64,000 bases of DNA from Doryteuthis pealeii. Its lineage: Eukaryota > Mollusca > Cephalopoda > Myopsida > Loliginidae. The notes beneath the pieces are model-generated. The model saw only the letters and a list, made by a program, of their open reading frames with translations, made no database searches and was not told where the DNA came from. The stretch lies in NCBI GenBank assembly GCA_023376005.1, contig CM042143.1, positions 81,207,403-81,271,402 on the forward strand, given 5' to 3'. Positions 54,380-64,000 of this stretch are shown here, in pieces. How positions within the stretch are numbered: position 1 is the first letter of the stretch; every line of letters begins with the position of its first letter. The position numbers were made by a program, and so were the translations under genes.

Positions 54380-55400
54380 ATCCTTAGTTTCTTAAATTTC
54401 TCTTTTTGCTTAACGTTGAATTTTGTTTCTGGAAGATTACTTTAAAAAAAATGTATTTCAGTCCAATCCTGATCCTGTTTCATTTTACTTCATTTTATTT
54501 CATTCATCCTCACAATTCACTTGTTACTCTTTCATTGCCTTTTATTCTATCTTCTGTTTCCTTTACGAAGCTTTACTCTCTTTTTCGTCCCATCTCCAGT
54601 CATTTCTGTTCTTTTGTTTATGATGTTATCATCTTCTACTTCTGCTATTTTTGTTGTTGTTGTTGTCGTCCCTTTTTCGCTTGTCTTCTTTTTTCTTCTT
54701 TTTTTTTTCTTCCTTTTTTTTTAATTTGAATAATTACTTTCTCCATTTCAATCTTGCTGTAGTTTCCCTTACCTTTTTTTGTTTGTTTTTAATCATTGTC
54801 TTTCTGCCTCGTTTCTCATCGTCATTTTCTATTACTTTCACAAGATTCATCTCTTTTCACGATCTATTATGCAATTTTAGCCGACATTTAACCCTCTAAC
54901 TATTTATCTTCTTCTTCTTCTTCTTCTTCTTCTTCTTCTTCTTCTTCTTCTTCTTCTTCTTCTTCTATTCCTTTCCACCTTATTATCTATTCTTCTCTTT
55001 GTGCTTCTCATTTGTATTACTTTATATCAATCGTTGTTTCTCTCCCATTCATAGCAACCAGTTTTTTCTTTAATAGTTCAGGTTAAAATCGCGGTAGGGG
55101 AATCCCGAAGCTGATTTGTTTTATCTTATTTTTCCGATGCAGGTATCATTGGGGAACGAGAAATGTTTGGGTAAATGGATCGAGCTTTGGCCTGGACGAT
55201 AAGTGTCTTTACTTTTTTTCCTCTTAATTTTTCCTTAATCTCTCAAACTTTCCTTTTAATTTCAGAATAATCCACCCACTTCTAATCAGATATTTTCAAA
55301 ACCATTTAACTCTTTTAATAGCTGCTTTAATTCACATTAACATTCTTATTATTTTCCTTTTGTTTCCCTTATTATTTATCCTTCTATCTCTTTTATCTCT
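54380..55400. other. Pyrimidine-rich low-complexity DNA with (TTC)n
   Basis: T/C-rich throughout; a perfect (TTC)n of about 57 bp at 54908-54965. A (TTG)n-type run near 54650. No gene. Confidence 0.6.
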
Positions 55401-55404
55401 TTCT

Positions 55405-56015
55405 GCCCTACCGGCTGAGGCTGTAGGATACACCGACTGCACCTCTGCAGAAACGTAAACATCCCCCAATGGGGCCATGGGTGGTGACCCGTAATACTTA
55501 AGGACGGAATCCTGGTGGTTGAGCAGTCCATGACATGCAACATTCCACTTTAGTTATTACTTAGGCTATACAGGCGGTCGGAGAGACTCCCTTTGATCAA
55601 TCGGCTGATTACCCCAAGCCCTAGCACATATATGATTGTCCCAATCCTATTCCCCTTATGGCATACCCCCATTCCTTTTTATCATATATGCGTTAAAAGG
55701 CGGCGACTGAGGGTATTAGTATCCTGGGTATGACGTTAAACTGCATCTAACGGTGAAGTTTCAATTCTGAAGCTCTGGGGAGTGTGGAGTACCCTTCATT
55801 GACATTACTCTCAGGTTCACTATAACCCGGAGTGGCAGTACCTGTTAAGGTCCTATCTATGCTTGAATAGAAAAATCATTTTTTTAAATTATTTAAAAGA
55901 ATTGAGTTTAAATTAAAAAAAATTGAATACCTATCATGAATGATTATACAAAGCATCTTCGGCATAAAATAACCCAACAAGGGTTGATATACCGTAAAAT
56001 CCAACCAACCAACTA
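55405..56015 (+). repeat. Family D retroposon, full length with both ends
   Basis: 5' end CTGCCCTACCGGCTGAGGCT; all long-form blocks in order; 3' end CGGCATAAAATAACCCAACA, GGGTTGATATACCGTAAAAT, CCAACCAACCAAC. At about 600 bp it is the best single model of the family here. Confidence 0.9.
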
Positions 56016-56059
56016 ATCACTTTTCCATTCACTTCTTCCTAGTTATTCTTCTATTCGTC

Positions 56060-56512
56060 CTTCGCCCCGTCGACGGAGCTTAGAATACACTGACTACTAC
56101 CCTGCAGAAGGCGTGTTTTGAGCATGACACTAAACTTCATCTGATGGTGGATATCTGAGGATTGTGGGATACCCCATAATTACCATTATTCCCAGGTTTA
56201 CTCTGACCCAGAGTGGTAATACCTATTTTTCTGAATTTTTGAAATGAGGCTTGATAATATGTATCATTTGGATTATTCGGACTATTGTTTTGATCTTTAT
56301 TGTTATCTGTACAATTTAATACCTGTTAGGGTCCCGTCTGTCGGTCAAACAAATATGTTTATATGTTATTCGCATTGGATAGGAAAGTGTGAATCTCTAC
56401 CCCCAAAACTTGAGAAACAACTACATAAAAATGTAAATAAAAACGTGCAATGAACGCGATTGACATAAAATAACCCGAGACGGATTGTCATGCCGCTGAG
56501 ACCAATACGTCA
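56060..56512 (+). repeat. Family D short form interrupted by a ~78-bp insertion
   Basis: 5' end CGCCCCGTCGACGGAGCTTA. The family sequence breaks after GAGTGGTAATACCTA at about 56225 and resumes TAATACCTGTTAGGGTCCCG at about 56318, leaving TAATACCT on both sides. The insert (TTTTTCTGAATTTTTGAAAT...) is an end fragment of the 3757-4372 palindrome family. The tail is AAAATAACCCGAGACGGATT, GTCATGCCG. Confidence 0.8.
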
Positions 56513-56514
56513 AG

Positions 56515-56855
56515 CCCTATCACCTATATAATTGACCCAACCGTAGTGCTCTTGTGGCAAACCTTTAACTATATGTGCTAGAAGGCGGTGTTTGAGGGTT
56601 TTAGTGTTCTGTGTATGACGTTAAATTGCATCTAGTGGTAAGGTTCGAATTCCGGAGCTCTGAGAAGGGTGGAGTGCCCCTTTATTTCCTTTACTCTCAG
56701 GTGGTAGTACCTGTTAGGGTCCCATCTATGGGTTAAATAGATAAAAAATGAATTAAAAAAATGTGTTTTTTAAAAAAATTGTATAACCCACAATAATGAT
56801 TTACATACCATAAAAAACAAGCAAGCAAGCGACCAACCAACCAACCAACCAACAA
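56515..56855 (+). repeat. Family D retroposon, 5'-truncated
   Basis: Starts CGTCAAGCCCTATCACCTAT and ends ATTTACATACCATAAAAAAC with a CAAG/CAAC tail (56815-56855). Third family D copy in a row in the same orientation. Confidence 0.8.
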
Positions 56856-57995
56856 ATAAATATGTTCTCTTCTTCGTTTGCCCTTTTTCTTTATCATTTT
56901 TCTTCCTTCCACTTGCTTTGTTTTCTGTAGAGCTTCGAAAATATTTTTCCTTCACAACTCATTTTTTCTGAAAGATAACTTTCTCAAATATTCTCTTCCC
57001 TCATATTTTATTTCTTATACATTATCATTTTCTGTCACCTTCCTTTTCTTTTTTTCTCCTTCCTCATATCGCACCTGTATTTCATCCCTCTTTAAGTTTA
57101 TTTATCGTAGTTTTCCTTCTCTTTTTTATTGTCTGTGTTTTTCTCCTCCTTTTTCTTGTCTATTTGCATTTACTTCCTCTTTCCGTTCCTCTCGAACTGT
57201 TTACCGATTCCTGACCCGCCATCTTGGCATACAAACACCATTTTCGTCTCCTTCTGAACAGCCTCACTTACTAGACCTTCATGCCTAAAAGGGTAGACGC
57301 CACAGTCTGCGAAAAAGCGACAGTCTGTTCCCGCGGGTGCTGTGATGGTGGACGAGTGATCTTTGTGTAAAAAAAAGAAAAGAAAACAAAAAGGGGTTTC
57401 AGACTTGGTTTGGGAAAAGGCCGTTGTCATTTTTATTGGCGTGAGCTCAGCCGGTCAGTTGTCCAGAGCATCACATCTCCGGTCTGTCATGACGACAGGA
57501 CGCTGAGTGATGAAGGATTCCCCCAGAAGAAGCAAGCGTCTCTTCTTCGTGGTCACCTTAATGGACATTGTACATTAATGCTACATTTGGGAAAAAACAA
57601 CTTTGAGCCAAATAGACAAGTGGACATGAAGCAATAAGAGAATCGAAAAATGTGGTAAAATAAAAAAGAAAAAAAGAACGACAAAATGAAAGAAGGAAAC
57701 AATAAAATGAAAGAAAGAGAAATGAAACAAAAATCAACTAATGAAATGAAATGACCAATGATAATAAAAAAAAGCACCTTCGTAAAGTATAAAGAAAGTA
57801 AAATATGAAATTGAATCAAGTGATTCATTCTCTTTATCTAAATATCAGTTTTCTAGTTGATTTATATAGTTCATAAGTATTCACCTATTTAATATCAGGG
57901 GATCATTTATCCACCCCCCAAAAAAAAACTCTGACTACATCTATTTATCACTTTTAAGATGTTTTCAATCCATCTCTCCCCTCTCTTGGTCAGTC
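56856..57995. other. No gene recognised
   Basis: 56870-57180 is pyrimidine-rich. 57240-57560 is more balanced and may be single copy, but its short frames (for example 57410-57637) show no known domain. 57640-57790 is purine-rich. Confidence 0.35.
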
Positions 57996-57998
57996 AGT

Positions 57999-58000
57999 TC

Positions 58001-58031
<31 letters not shown>

Positions 58032-58044
58032 AAACGAAGTATGT

Positions 58045-58139
<95 letters not shown>

Positions 58140-58200
58140 AACCAAGTATGTTCATATCTATCTATCTATCTATCTATCTATATCTATCTATCTAAAAACA
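57999..58200. repeat. Composite (TATC)n array with CAAACCAAGTATGTTCA spacer, part 1
   Basis: (ATCT)n 57999-58030, spacer CAAACGAAGTATGTTCA 58031-58047, (CT)n 58048-58085, (AT)n 58090-58137, spacer CAAACCAAGTATGTTCA 58138-58154, (ATCT)n to 58195. The same spacer is used four times at 61.07-61.30 kb. Confidence 0.9.
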
Positions 58201-58282
58201 GGTGTGGAATTTACTCAGGATGGCTTGCTGAAATATACATAGAAAATGAAAAAGATGGTATAAAAGATGCAGGTAGATGGAA

Positions 58283-58285
<3 letters not shown>

Positions 58286-58335
<50 letters not shown>

Positions 58336-58500
58336 GTCGGGGCGGTCTAATGTCGGTATCAGCCAATCAGCGAGGGAGTCTATCCCCTTTTCACTAGCGC
58401 TAGACAAAGGAGATTGTTTTTTGCGTCTGAGGTGGTGCGCCACACCTACCATCAGCTCCTTACTTTACCGCACAGATCCCTGTGCTACTCATACATATAT
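58286..58500 (-). repeat. (AT)n array abutting the 3' end of a SINE A copy
   Basis: (AT)n 58286-58330 ends where the SINE's minus-strand 3' end begins (AAAGTCGTCGGGGCGGTCTA). The body includes TCACTAGCGCTAGACAAAGG and TTTACCGCACAGATCC. The tRNA-like head is cut off at about 58495. Confidence 0.85.
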
Positions 58501-58680
58501 ATAATACATGGGACTGAACACCTCAATAAAGATGCGGTCGTATAGATAGATAGAATAGTAGATAAATAGATAGATAGATGTGAACAGAATTGATAAAATG
58601 GTGATGATTAGATAGATAGAATATGCACACTCACACATACTCACACACACATATATACATAGAGAGATAAATAAATGCAT

Positions 58681-58797
<117 letters not shown>

Positions 58798-59262
58798 AGA
58801 GTGGAATCATTATATACGCAAGCCGCATTTCCTACTTTGTGCTGAGATTGATTTAAACTCAGAAAGTTGGTAAGAAATAATTCCCGCATTTCTCGTTGGA
58901 AAATTGCTCGAGATACTTCAAGTCGACGACTTTTCCTTCCATAAAAACAACAACCTCTAAAAGCCAACTTGCTATACGCTTTTCCCTCACTGCGAATCTT
59001 CTCATTCTTTTTGTAAATTCCACTTCTTTTTTTTTTCCTTTCCTTTTCTTTTTTTTGTTTTTTTGTTTTGCTTGTTGATACGCGTTTCATTCCAACTCTT
59101 TTGCCTTCCGTTTCAATTTCCTTTTTTAGCCATTTTGTATCGAAATTCATTTGGCTGAATTCCAATCAAACAATATTGGCCGTGATTTGCCAGAATATAT
59201 TCTTCCGATTGAATGTCTTTTTCGTAGATCTTTTTGTTTTATCTTCTTTGTTATATTTCTCT

Positions 59263-59302
<40 letters not shown>

Positions 59303-59500
59303 TTTGACACGTCTCACTTTTTCATTTCTCTCTTGCTTTTTTTTCTTGCTTTCTTTTTTCTTTTTCTGTTAAACTTTTATTGTTTATTCCTGTTTAAAAT
59401 ATGTCATTCATTTAAAAAAATAACTACAAACATGGAGAATTTAGAAAAAGAGTTTTATTTTATACCAATAATATTATATCTATCAATTATCTCTCTTTCT
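58798..59500. other. No gene recognised
   Basis: Mixed sequence to 59020, then T/C-rich with a (TTTC)n run at 59260-59300. Confidence 0.45.
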
Positions 59501-59515
59501 CTCTCTCCCCCTCTA

Positions 59516-59583
<68 letters not shown>

Positions 59584-59632
59584 GAGTGTGCTTATATCTA
59601 TCTACCCTGTTTCTCACTCTCTCTCTTACTCA

Positions 59633-59715
<83 letters not shown>
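59500..59715. repeat. Two (CT)n-(AT)n composite arrays
   Basis: CT 59515-59540 plus AT 59541-59580, then CT 59636-59679 plus AT 59680-59711. Confidence 0.95.
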
Positions 59716-59716
<1 letters not shown>

Positions 59717-59954
59717 AGTCAGTGCGAATATATTCATTCAATTCTTATATCTCTCAATCTGTGCGTATGTAGAGGAATGAGGTCAATAAATTGATAGATG
59801 TAGGAGCATATATATAATTCGATTAATCGCTCGATCATAACGCATCATGATTATATATTTGCAGTATGGAGTAACAGACATTGTTAGTATATAAATTGAC
59901 CGATTAAAAAGGAAGGTTATTTAGAGCAATGAAATGCTACAGAGATCAACTGAC

Positions 59955-59985
59955 ACACTATCTATCTATCTATCTATCTATCATA
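59955..59985. repeat. (TATC)n microsatellite
   Basis: About six ATCT units. Confidence 0.9.
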
Positions 59986-60047
59986 GTCTTCATATCTATA
60001 CAAACAGATACCGCTCGTGAAAGTTATCAAAATACGATCCTGTATGT

Positions 60048-60268
60048 GTCCGACTAGGAACCACAAGGTTCCTAGTTCGATACCGGCCCTCGCAACTCAG
60101 CGTATGAGTAGCGCAGGGATCTGTGCGGTAAAGTAAGGAGCTGATGGTAGGTGTGGCGCTTCACATCAAGACGCAAAAATCTCCTTGGTCTAGCGCTAGT
60201 GAAAAGGGGATAGACTCCCTCGCTGTCTGGCTGATACCGACTTTAGGCCACCCTGACGATTTTTTATG
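60048..60268 (+). repeat. SINE family A
   Basis: TAGGAACCACAAGGTTCCTA, B-box-like AGTTCGATACCGGCC, GATCTGTGCGGTAAAG, CTAGCGCTAGTGAAAAGGGG, CTGATACCGACTTTAGG, 3' end GACGATTTTTTATG. The A-box part is lost. Confidence 0.85.
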
Positions 60269-60299
60269 TGTTATCCCACGGGCAGGATGCGACAGAAGG

Positions 60300-60495
60300 T
60301 AATTTTTAAGCGTAGTACGACTGGTTTGAATTCTGAGTTGTCCTTCTTTTATTGTGGTTGCTTTACTAAGGCTAGAGAACCCAGTAAATCCCTACTATTT
60401 TGTTAGGGAAGAGGGATGTATTCATATTTTTTCCAAAGGGCATTATCGCGAAATGAAATGCAAACACTTCACCTAGAATTCGAACTCGGGTCGCC
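60300..60495 (-). repeat. SINE family B, diverged
   Basis: Antisense blocks: GAATTCTGAGTTGTCCTTCT, TGGTTGCTTTACTAAGGCTA, CCCTACTATTTTG, GAAATGAAATGCAAACACTT and the B-box region AGAATTCGAACTCGGG. Confidence 0.65.
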
Positions 60496-60694
60496 GATTA
60501 GCGGGATAACCTTCAAAATGCAATCCTGTTACATAGTAATAGTATATGCGATCCGAAAGAACTAAAAGTATCTGTTTGTATAGTACACATATTCCGAAAT
60601 TTGCCACGGTGTGTGTGGGGGTGGTGAATACACAAATGTTACAGACACCAAACAGTGTATATTTCTACATAAAGAATTGTGAATTGTGTTGATC

Positions 60695-61025
60695 TCTCTG
60701 TCCTGTCGGTGGGGTTTAGAATACACTGACTGTATCCCCTCTGGGTATGGGCACACTAAACTACATCTTATGGCGAGGCTCCAATTCTGAAGCTCTGGGG
60801 TGTGTGGAGTACTTCTTCATTGCTATTACTTCAATTGTACATTCTGATCACACCTGTTAGACTTCCATCTATGGTTCAAATAGATCGGTTTAAGAATTAT
60901 TCGTATTCGATAGGATTGTGAATAAACAGAAGTAAAAAAAAGATATAAAACCCCCAAAAAGCAATTACAGGCAAAATGTAAATATGAATGCATACAATTC
61001 CCTAACCTCTTAGTATAAAGCAACC
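60695..61025 (+). repeat. Family D retroposon, short form
   Basis: 5' end TGTCCTGTCGGTGGGGTTTA; CTGAAGCTCTGGGGTGTG; the second-subfamily 3' section GAATGCATACAATTCCCTAA. The final tail is missing at the junction with the (TATC)n array. Confidence 0.75.
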
Positions 61026-61029
61026 ATAG

Positions 61030-61197
61030 AAGAATGTTCATATCTATCTAATCTATCTATCTATCTATATCAAACCAAGTATGTTCATATCTATCTATCT
61101 ATCTATCTATCTATCATATCTATCTATCTATCTATCTATCAATCTATCTATGTATCATATCTATCTATCTATCTATCTATCAAACCAAGTATGTTCA

Positions 61198-61232
<35 letters not shown>

Positions 61233-61253
61233 GTATCAAACCAAGTATGTTCA

Positions 61254-61285
<32 letters not shown>

Positions 61286-61330
61286 AAACCAAGTATGTTC
61301 ATATCTATCTATCTATCTATCTATCTATCA
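61030..61330. repeat. Composite (TATC)n array with CAAACCAAGTATGTTCA spacer, part 2
   Basis: Spacers at 61071-61087, 61181-61197, 61237-61253 and 61285-61301 are identical and separated by 28-90 bp of ATCT repeats. A half spacer (AATGTTCATATC) starts the array and CAAACGAATTAAG ends it. Confidence 0.95.
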
Positions 61331-61449
61331 AACGAATTAAGTCGTTAAAATGACTGTGTGCTATGGTTCCTTAGAACATTGGTGATCATGGCTCTTTACA
61401 ACTTCTATTAGGAAGGAATAGTTTCCTATCCATCGCGGTTTTATCTATC

Positions 61450-61930
61450 TACGAGGTTAACTGCATCTGATGGTGAACCTACATTTCTGAAGACCTGAGG
61501 ACTGTGAAGTATATCTTCATTGCTATTACTCCCTGGTACACTCTGGCCGTACCTGTTAGGATCCGAATTATGGGGTTAAGAAACGATAAACCTGTTCTAA
61601 TACTTAATTCGGTAACCGCGTAAGCAACAGTAGGTACTGTAAGCAACCTGAGTCCTTTGTTTATCAAAATGAGTTAAATGACCTGAAATGATTGATAATG
61701 TCTTAAAACGAACCCACGAACCAACTGATCATCTATAGGTCAAATAGATATGTTTAAAGATTATTTGTACTCAACAAGACCGTGAGAATCTACCTTCTCC
61801 CCCCCCCCCAAAAAAAAAACTCAGAAACAATTCACATAATAATGTAAATATAAATATACAATGAATATAATTCCCCAACATCGAGGTATAAAACAACACG
61901 AGACGGGTTGAAATGTTAAAACCAATTAAT
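61450..61930 (+). repeat. Family D retroposon with nested 5S-type SINE
   Basis: Family D sequence to about 61575 (GTACCTGTTAGGATCCGAAT) resumes near 61727 (TCATCTATAGGTCAAATAGA) and ends in the second-subfamily tail (AATTCCCCAACATCGAGGTA, ACGGGTTGAAATG). Confidence 0.75.
61606..61725 (+). repeat. 5S-rRNA-derived SINE, 5'-truncated, nested in family D
   Basis: CGGTAACCGCGTAAGCAACA, GTAGGTACTGTAAGCAACCT (5S 3' third), CCTTTGTTTATCAAAATGAG, then a decayed shared tail TTAAATGACCTGAAATGATT, GATAATGTCTTAAAACGAAC. Confidence 0.65.
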
Positions 61931-62460
61931 TCTTTTTTCTCTGTGTGCCCTGTTTTTTAGAACTTCTCTTAGAGAGGAATAAGGCTGTTTCCTTTCCAGG
62001 GTATTTTTATATATCTATCTATCTATCTATTTATCTATCTATCTATCTCCTGTGTAAGTAATTATTACATCTAGCTACCCGTTCATTCTTGACATCTATC
62101 TAGTTTGTGATAGGTCATTTTTTAATTCAAATTCCTATTCGGTTGCTAACTGTTATCTTCATCCACACCAAAGTGGGATGGGTCTAGGAGCCGATCCCCA
62201 CCCACACACCATCCTTGAATATTTTGCATTCTGTATGGATCATTTTTCGAAATTTTTGCGCCTCATTTTCCTCTCAGATGCTGTCAGTATTGTAAAGCCA
62301 TCATTTATTCTGTTCTAAGAGTTAAGCTCATTGGACAATGCCGCAGTCAAACGCCAGCAAAATAGTCCTTATGTTATATGGCGCGAAAAATGCTGATCTT
62401 GCTAGACAAACATTTCATTTCTCTTTTCAGGATTTTTTTTCAAAGAATCTTTAGATTAAT
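61931..62460. other. No gene recognised; short (TATC)n
   Basis: ATCT run at 62013-62048. The remainder is unassigned. Confidence 0.45.
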
Positions 62461-62466
62461 CACTTA

Positions 62467-62518
<52 letters not shown>
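62467..62518. repeat. (AT)n microsatellite
   Basis: About 50 bp. Confidence 0.95.
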
Positions 62519-62521
<3 letters not shown>

Positions 62522-62945
62522 TCATTTTCTCTTTTTTTCTCTCTCGTCTGCTTTCAATTCTCTCTTGCTGTCCTGTCTTTATCGATCTATAGAAGCCCCC
62601 CAAAAAAAAAAAACAACTTTACTGTCCGTGAAATCGATTGGTCTCTGATGTGCGACCGTCGGCGCCACCCGAAGCATCACTTCGGCTGCAAAACTGAAAT
62701 AGCCGCCTAAGAAGAAAAAAAAGAAGAAAATAACGAATAAAAGTGAAAAAAAAAGTTATTTTTCTTTTCTATGTACAAAAAAAAACCCCAATAGCCACTC
62801 CTTATCTATTGAAAGTGGGTGATCACCCTTTTTGTTCCTTTTCTTATATTTTAGGATGAACAAATGATTTGTATTTATTGCACGGAAAAAATAAGATGAC
62901 AGGACGCTTCATCCGGCTCATACACATTCCATACAATCATTAAAA
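62519..62945. other. No gene recognised
   Basis: T-rich then A-rich, with A-runs near 62600 and 62720-62755. Confidence 0.4.
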
Positions 62946-62947
62946 CT

Positions 62948-62959
62948 TTCTCTTTCTCT

Positions 62960-63037
<78 letters not shown>
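62948..63037. repeat. (CT)n-(AT)n composite array
   Basis: TTTCTC then CT 62969-63001 and AT 63002-63037, the same CT-AT order as at 58.05 and 59.5 kb. Confidence 0.95.
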
Positions 63038-63040
<3 letters not shown>

Positions 63041-63299
63041 TTATAGTGTACAATACATTTAAGATGAGATTGTTACCATTGGTTTCAAAGCAGCATGTTA
63101 GCCACTTTTCGTCAAGACAACGCGCCTGTTAAGAAATGCATTTATATATGTTTGTACATGTGTGAGCAGAAATTTTGTATTTATATGTACACACATATAA
63201 ATTAATTGTACACTATGAATAAATAAATACAGCTCTTACATCCGTAATCGAGCACTTTATTTTCAATTCTCAAAAAAAAATTTTAGAAAAAAAACTACT

Positions 63300-63300
63300 A

Positions 63301-63335
<35 letters not shown>

Positions 63336-63595
63336 ATAAGTAAAAAAAAGTAAAGTCTTCGGGGCAGCCTAATGTCGGTATCAGCCAGACAGCGAGGGAG
63401 TCTTTCACTAGCGCTAGACCAAGGAGATTATTTTAGCATCTGAGGTGGAGCGCCACATTTACCATCAGCTCCTTACATTACCGCACAGATTCCTGTGCTA
63501 CTCATACACTGAGTTGGCGGGGGCCGATATCGAACTAGGAACCTTGTGGTTTCTAGCCGAACACTCTACCGACTGAGGTAGACTTGGCTATATTT
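63300..63595 (-). repeat. SINE family A, full length, with (AT)n at its 3' end
   Basis: Minus strand: the head GCCAAGTCTACCTCAGTCGG (A box region CCTCAGTCGGTAGAGTG) and B-box-like CTAGTTCGATATCGGCC make a near-complete tRNA-like 5' end at about 63592. The body ends TAGGCTGCCCCGAAGACTTT, ACTTTTTTTTACT, and the (AT)n array 63300-63337 follows on the 3' side. Best template for family A. Confidence 0.9.
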
Positions 63596-63598
63596 ATA

Positions 63599-63627
63599 AA
63601 TAAAGAGTGCTCAATATCATTGATAGA

Positions 63628-63660
<33 letters not shown>
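63599..63660. repeat. Short dispersed hairpin motif, copy 2, then (AT)n
   Basis: TAAAGAGTGCTCAATATCAT then TGATAGAGCATATATA, identical to 52624-52662 except for one base, followed by (AT)n to 63657. Confidence 0.8.
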
Positions 63661-63662
<2 letters not shown>

Positions 63663-63704
63663 AGCGTGGACATTGGATCAACGGCGCTTGGCAATTATTT
63701 ATGT

Positions 63705-63755
63705 TGTTTGGTTTAATGGTATATCAACCCTTGTGGGTTATTTAATGACAACTCT
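63705..63755 (-). repeat. Isolated shared 3' tail
   Basis: GTTTGGTTTAATGGTATATC, AACCCTTGTGGGTTATTTAA: the reversed tail with nothing recognisable of the body behind it, that is, a severely 5'-truncated copy. Confidence 0.7.
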
Positions 63756-64000
63756 TCTTTGGAATTTGTATGCATGATTTTTAAGAATAGTTTGTTGGTA
63801 AATGTTTTGTTTATTAAGTAATTGCTTGGACACAAAACAAAAGTTAGTTGGTATTTTTACTTCAAAGGCGTGTCCTTTGTAAATGGTTTGGTTTTGTAGA
63901 TGTTTATATTTTTTATTCATATTTACAGCTTTGGGGTATGAGATTATATTGTCGATTTGATCATTTTTTAATAGGGGCAAGTTGTGCTTATTCTGTGAAG

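Noticed and set aside
61030..61330. Identical 17-bp repeats with variable intervals, CRISPR-like at first sight
   Set aside because: The intervals are all TATC repeats, not unique spacers.
63530..63595. Possible functional tRNA gene
   Set aside because: A and B boxes are present but the cloverleaf is imperfect and it continues into the SINE A body shared by other copies.

Overview
This window reads as repeat-dominated, AT-rich metazoan intergenic or intronic DNA. I found no intact, convincing single-copy protein-coding gene. The very dense (AT)n, (AG)n, (CA)n and (TATC)n microsatellites, several tRNA-derived SINE families, an RTE-clade LINE ending in an (ATG)n tail and decayed mariner elements suggest a mollusc, most likely a cephalopod (octopus, squid or cuttlefish). 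That placement is an inference from composition and recalled repeat types, not a database match. Family letters A to E below are my own labels.

Layout. 0-5.6 kb: mariner remnants, a segment that has a paralogue near 16.5 kb, a GC-rich SINE-like insert (family E) with target-site duplications, a ~616-bp palindrome and a LINE 3' end. 5.6-15 kb: microsatellites, SINEs A and B, tandem fragments of a second LINE near 11 kb, a 300-bp (TATC)n array and a palindrome of palindromes at 14.2 kb. 15-28 kb: MITEs of at least five types (one with a telomere-like core, one hAT-like, one flanked by TTAA), an 870-bp Helitron carrying a family E copy, and a 544-bp mariner derivative with both ends. 28-34 kb: microsatellites, the only promoter-like and splice-donor-like stretch (about 30.65-30.92 kb), another TTAA element, RTE debris and family D copies. 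34-40 kb: a 41-bp minisatellite and five pieces of one LINE family, one of which carries two nested insertions. 40-51 kb: AG/CA arrays, a 296-bp MITE, an 80-bp-arm foldback, then the best preserved coding remnant (RTE reverse transcriptase, 49.4-50.3 kb), followed by a tRNA-SINE split by a 5S-rRNA-derived SINE. 51-64 kb: AT arrays, family D copies, SINE A/B copies and composite (TATC)n arrays.

How the parts relate. Three elements with different heads (tRNA-derived family C, a 5S-rRNA-derived family, and the abundant family D) end in one shared 3' tail, roughly GCATTAAATGACCC...GGGTTGATATGCCGTAAAA followed by short A/C-rich repeats. This fits mobilisation by one LINE machinery that recognises that tail. 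Many (AT)n arrays begin exactly at SINE 3' ends or at hairpin MITE ends, which suggests that transposition seeds the microsatellites. Long open frames encoding runs of IYIY, SLSL, LSIY or HTHT are translations of microsatellites, not proteins.
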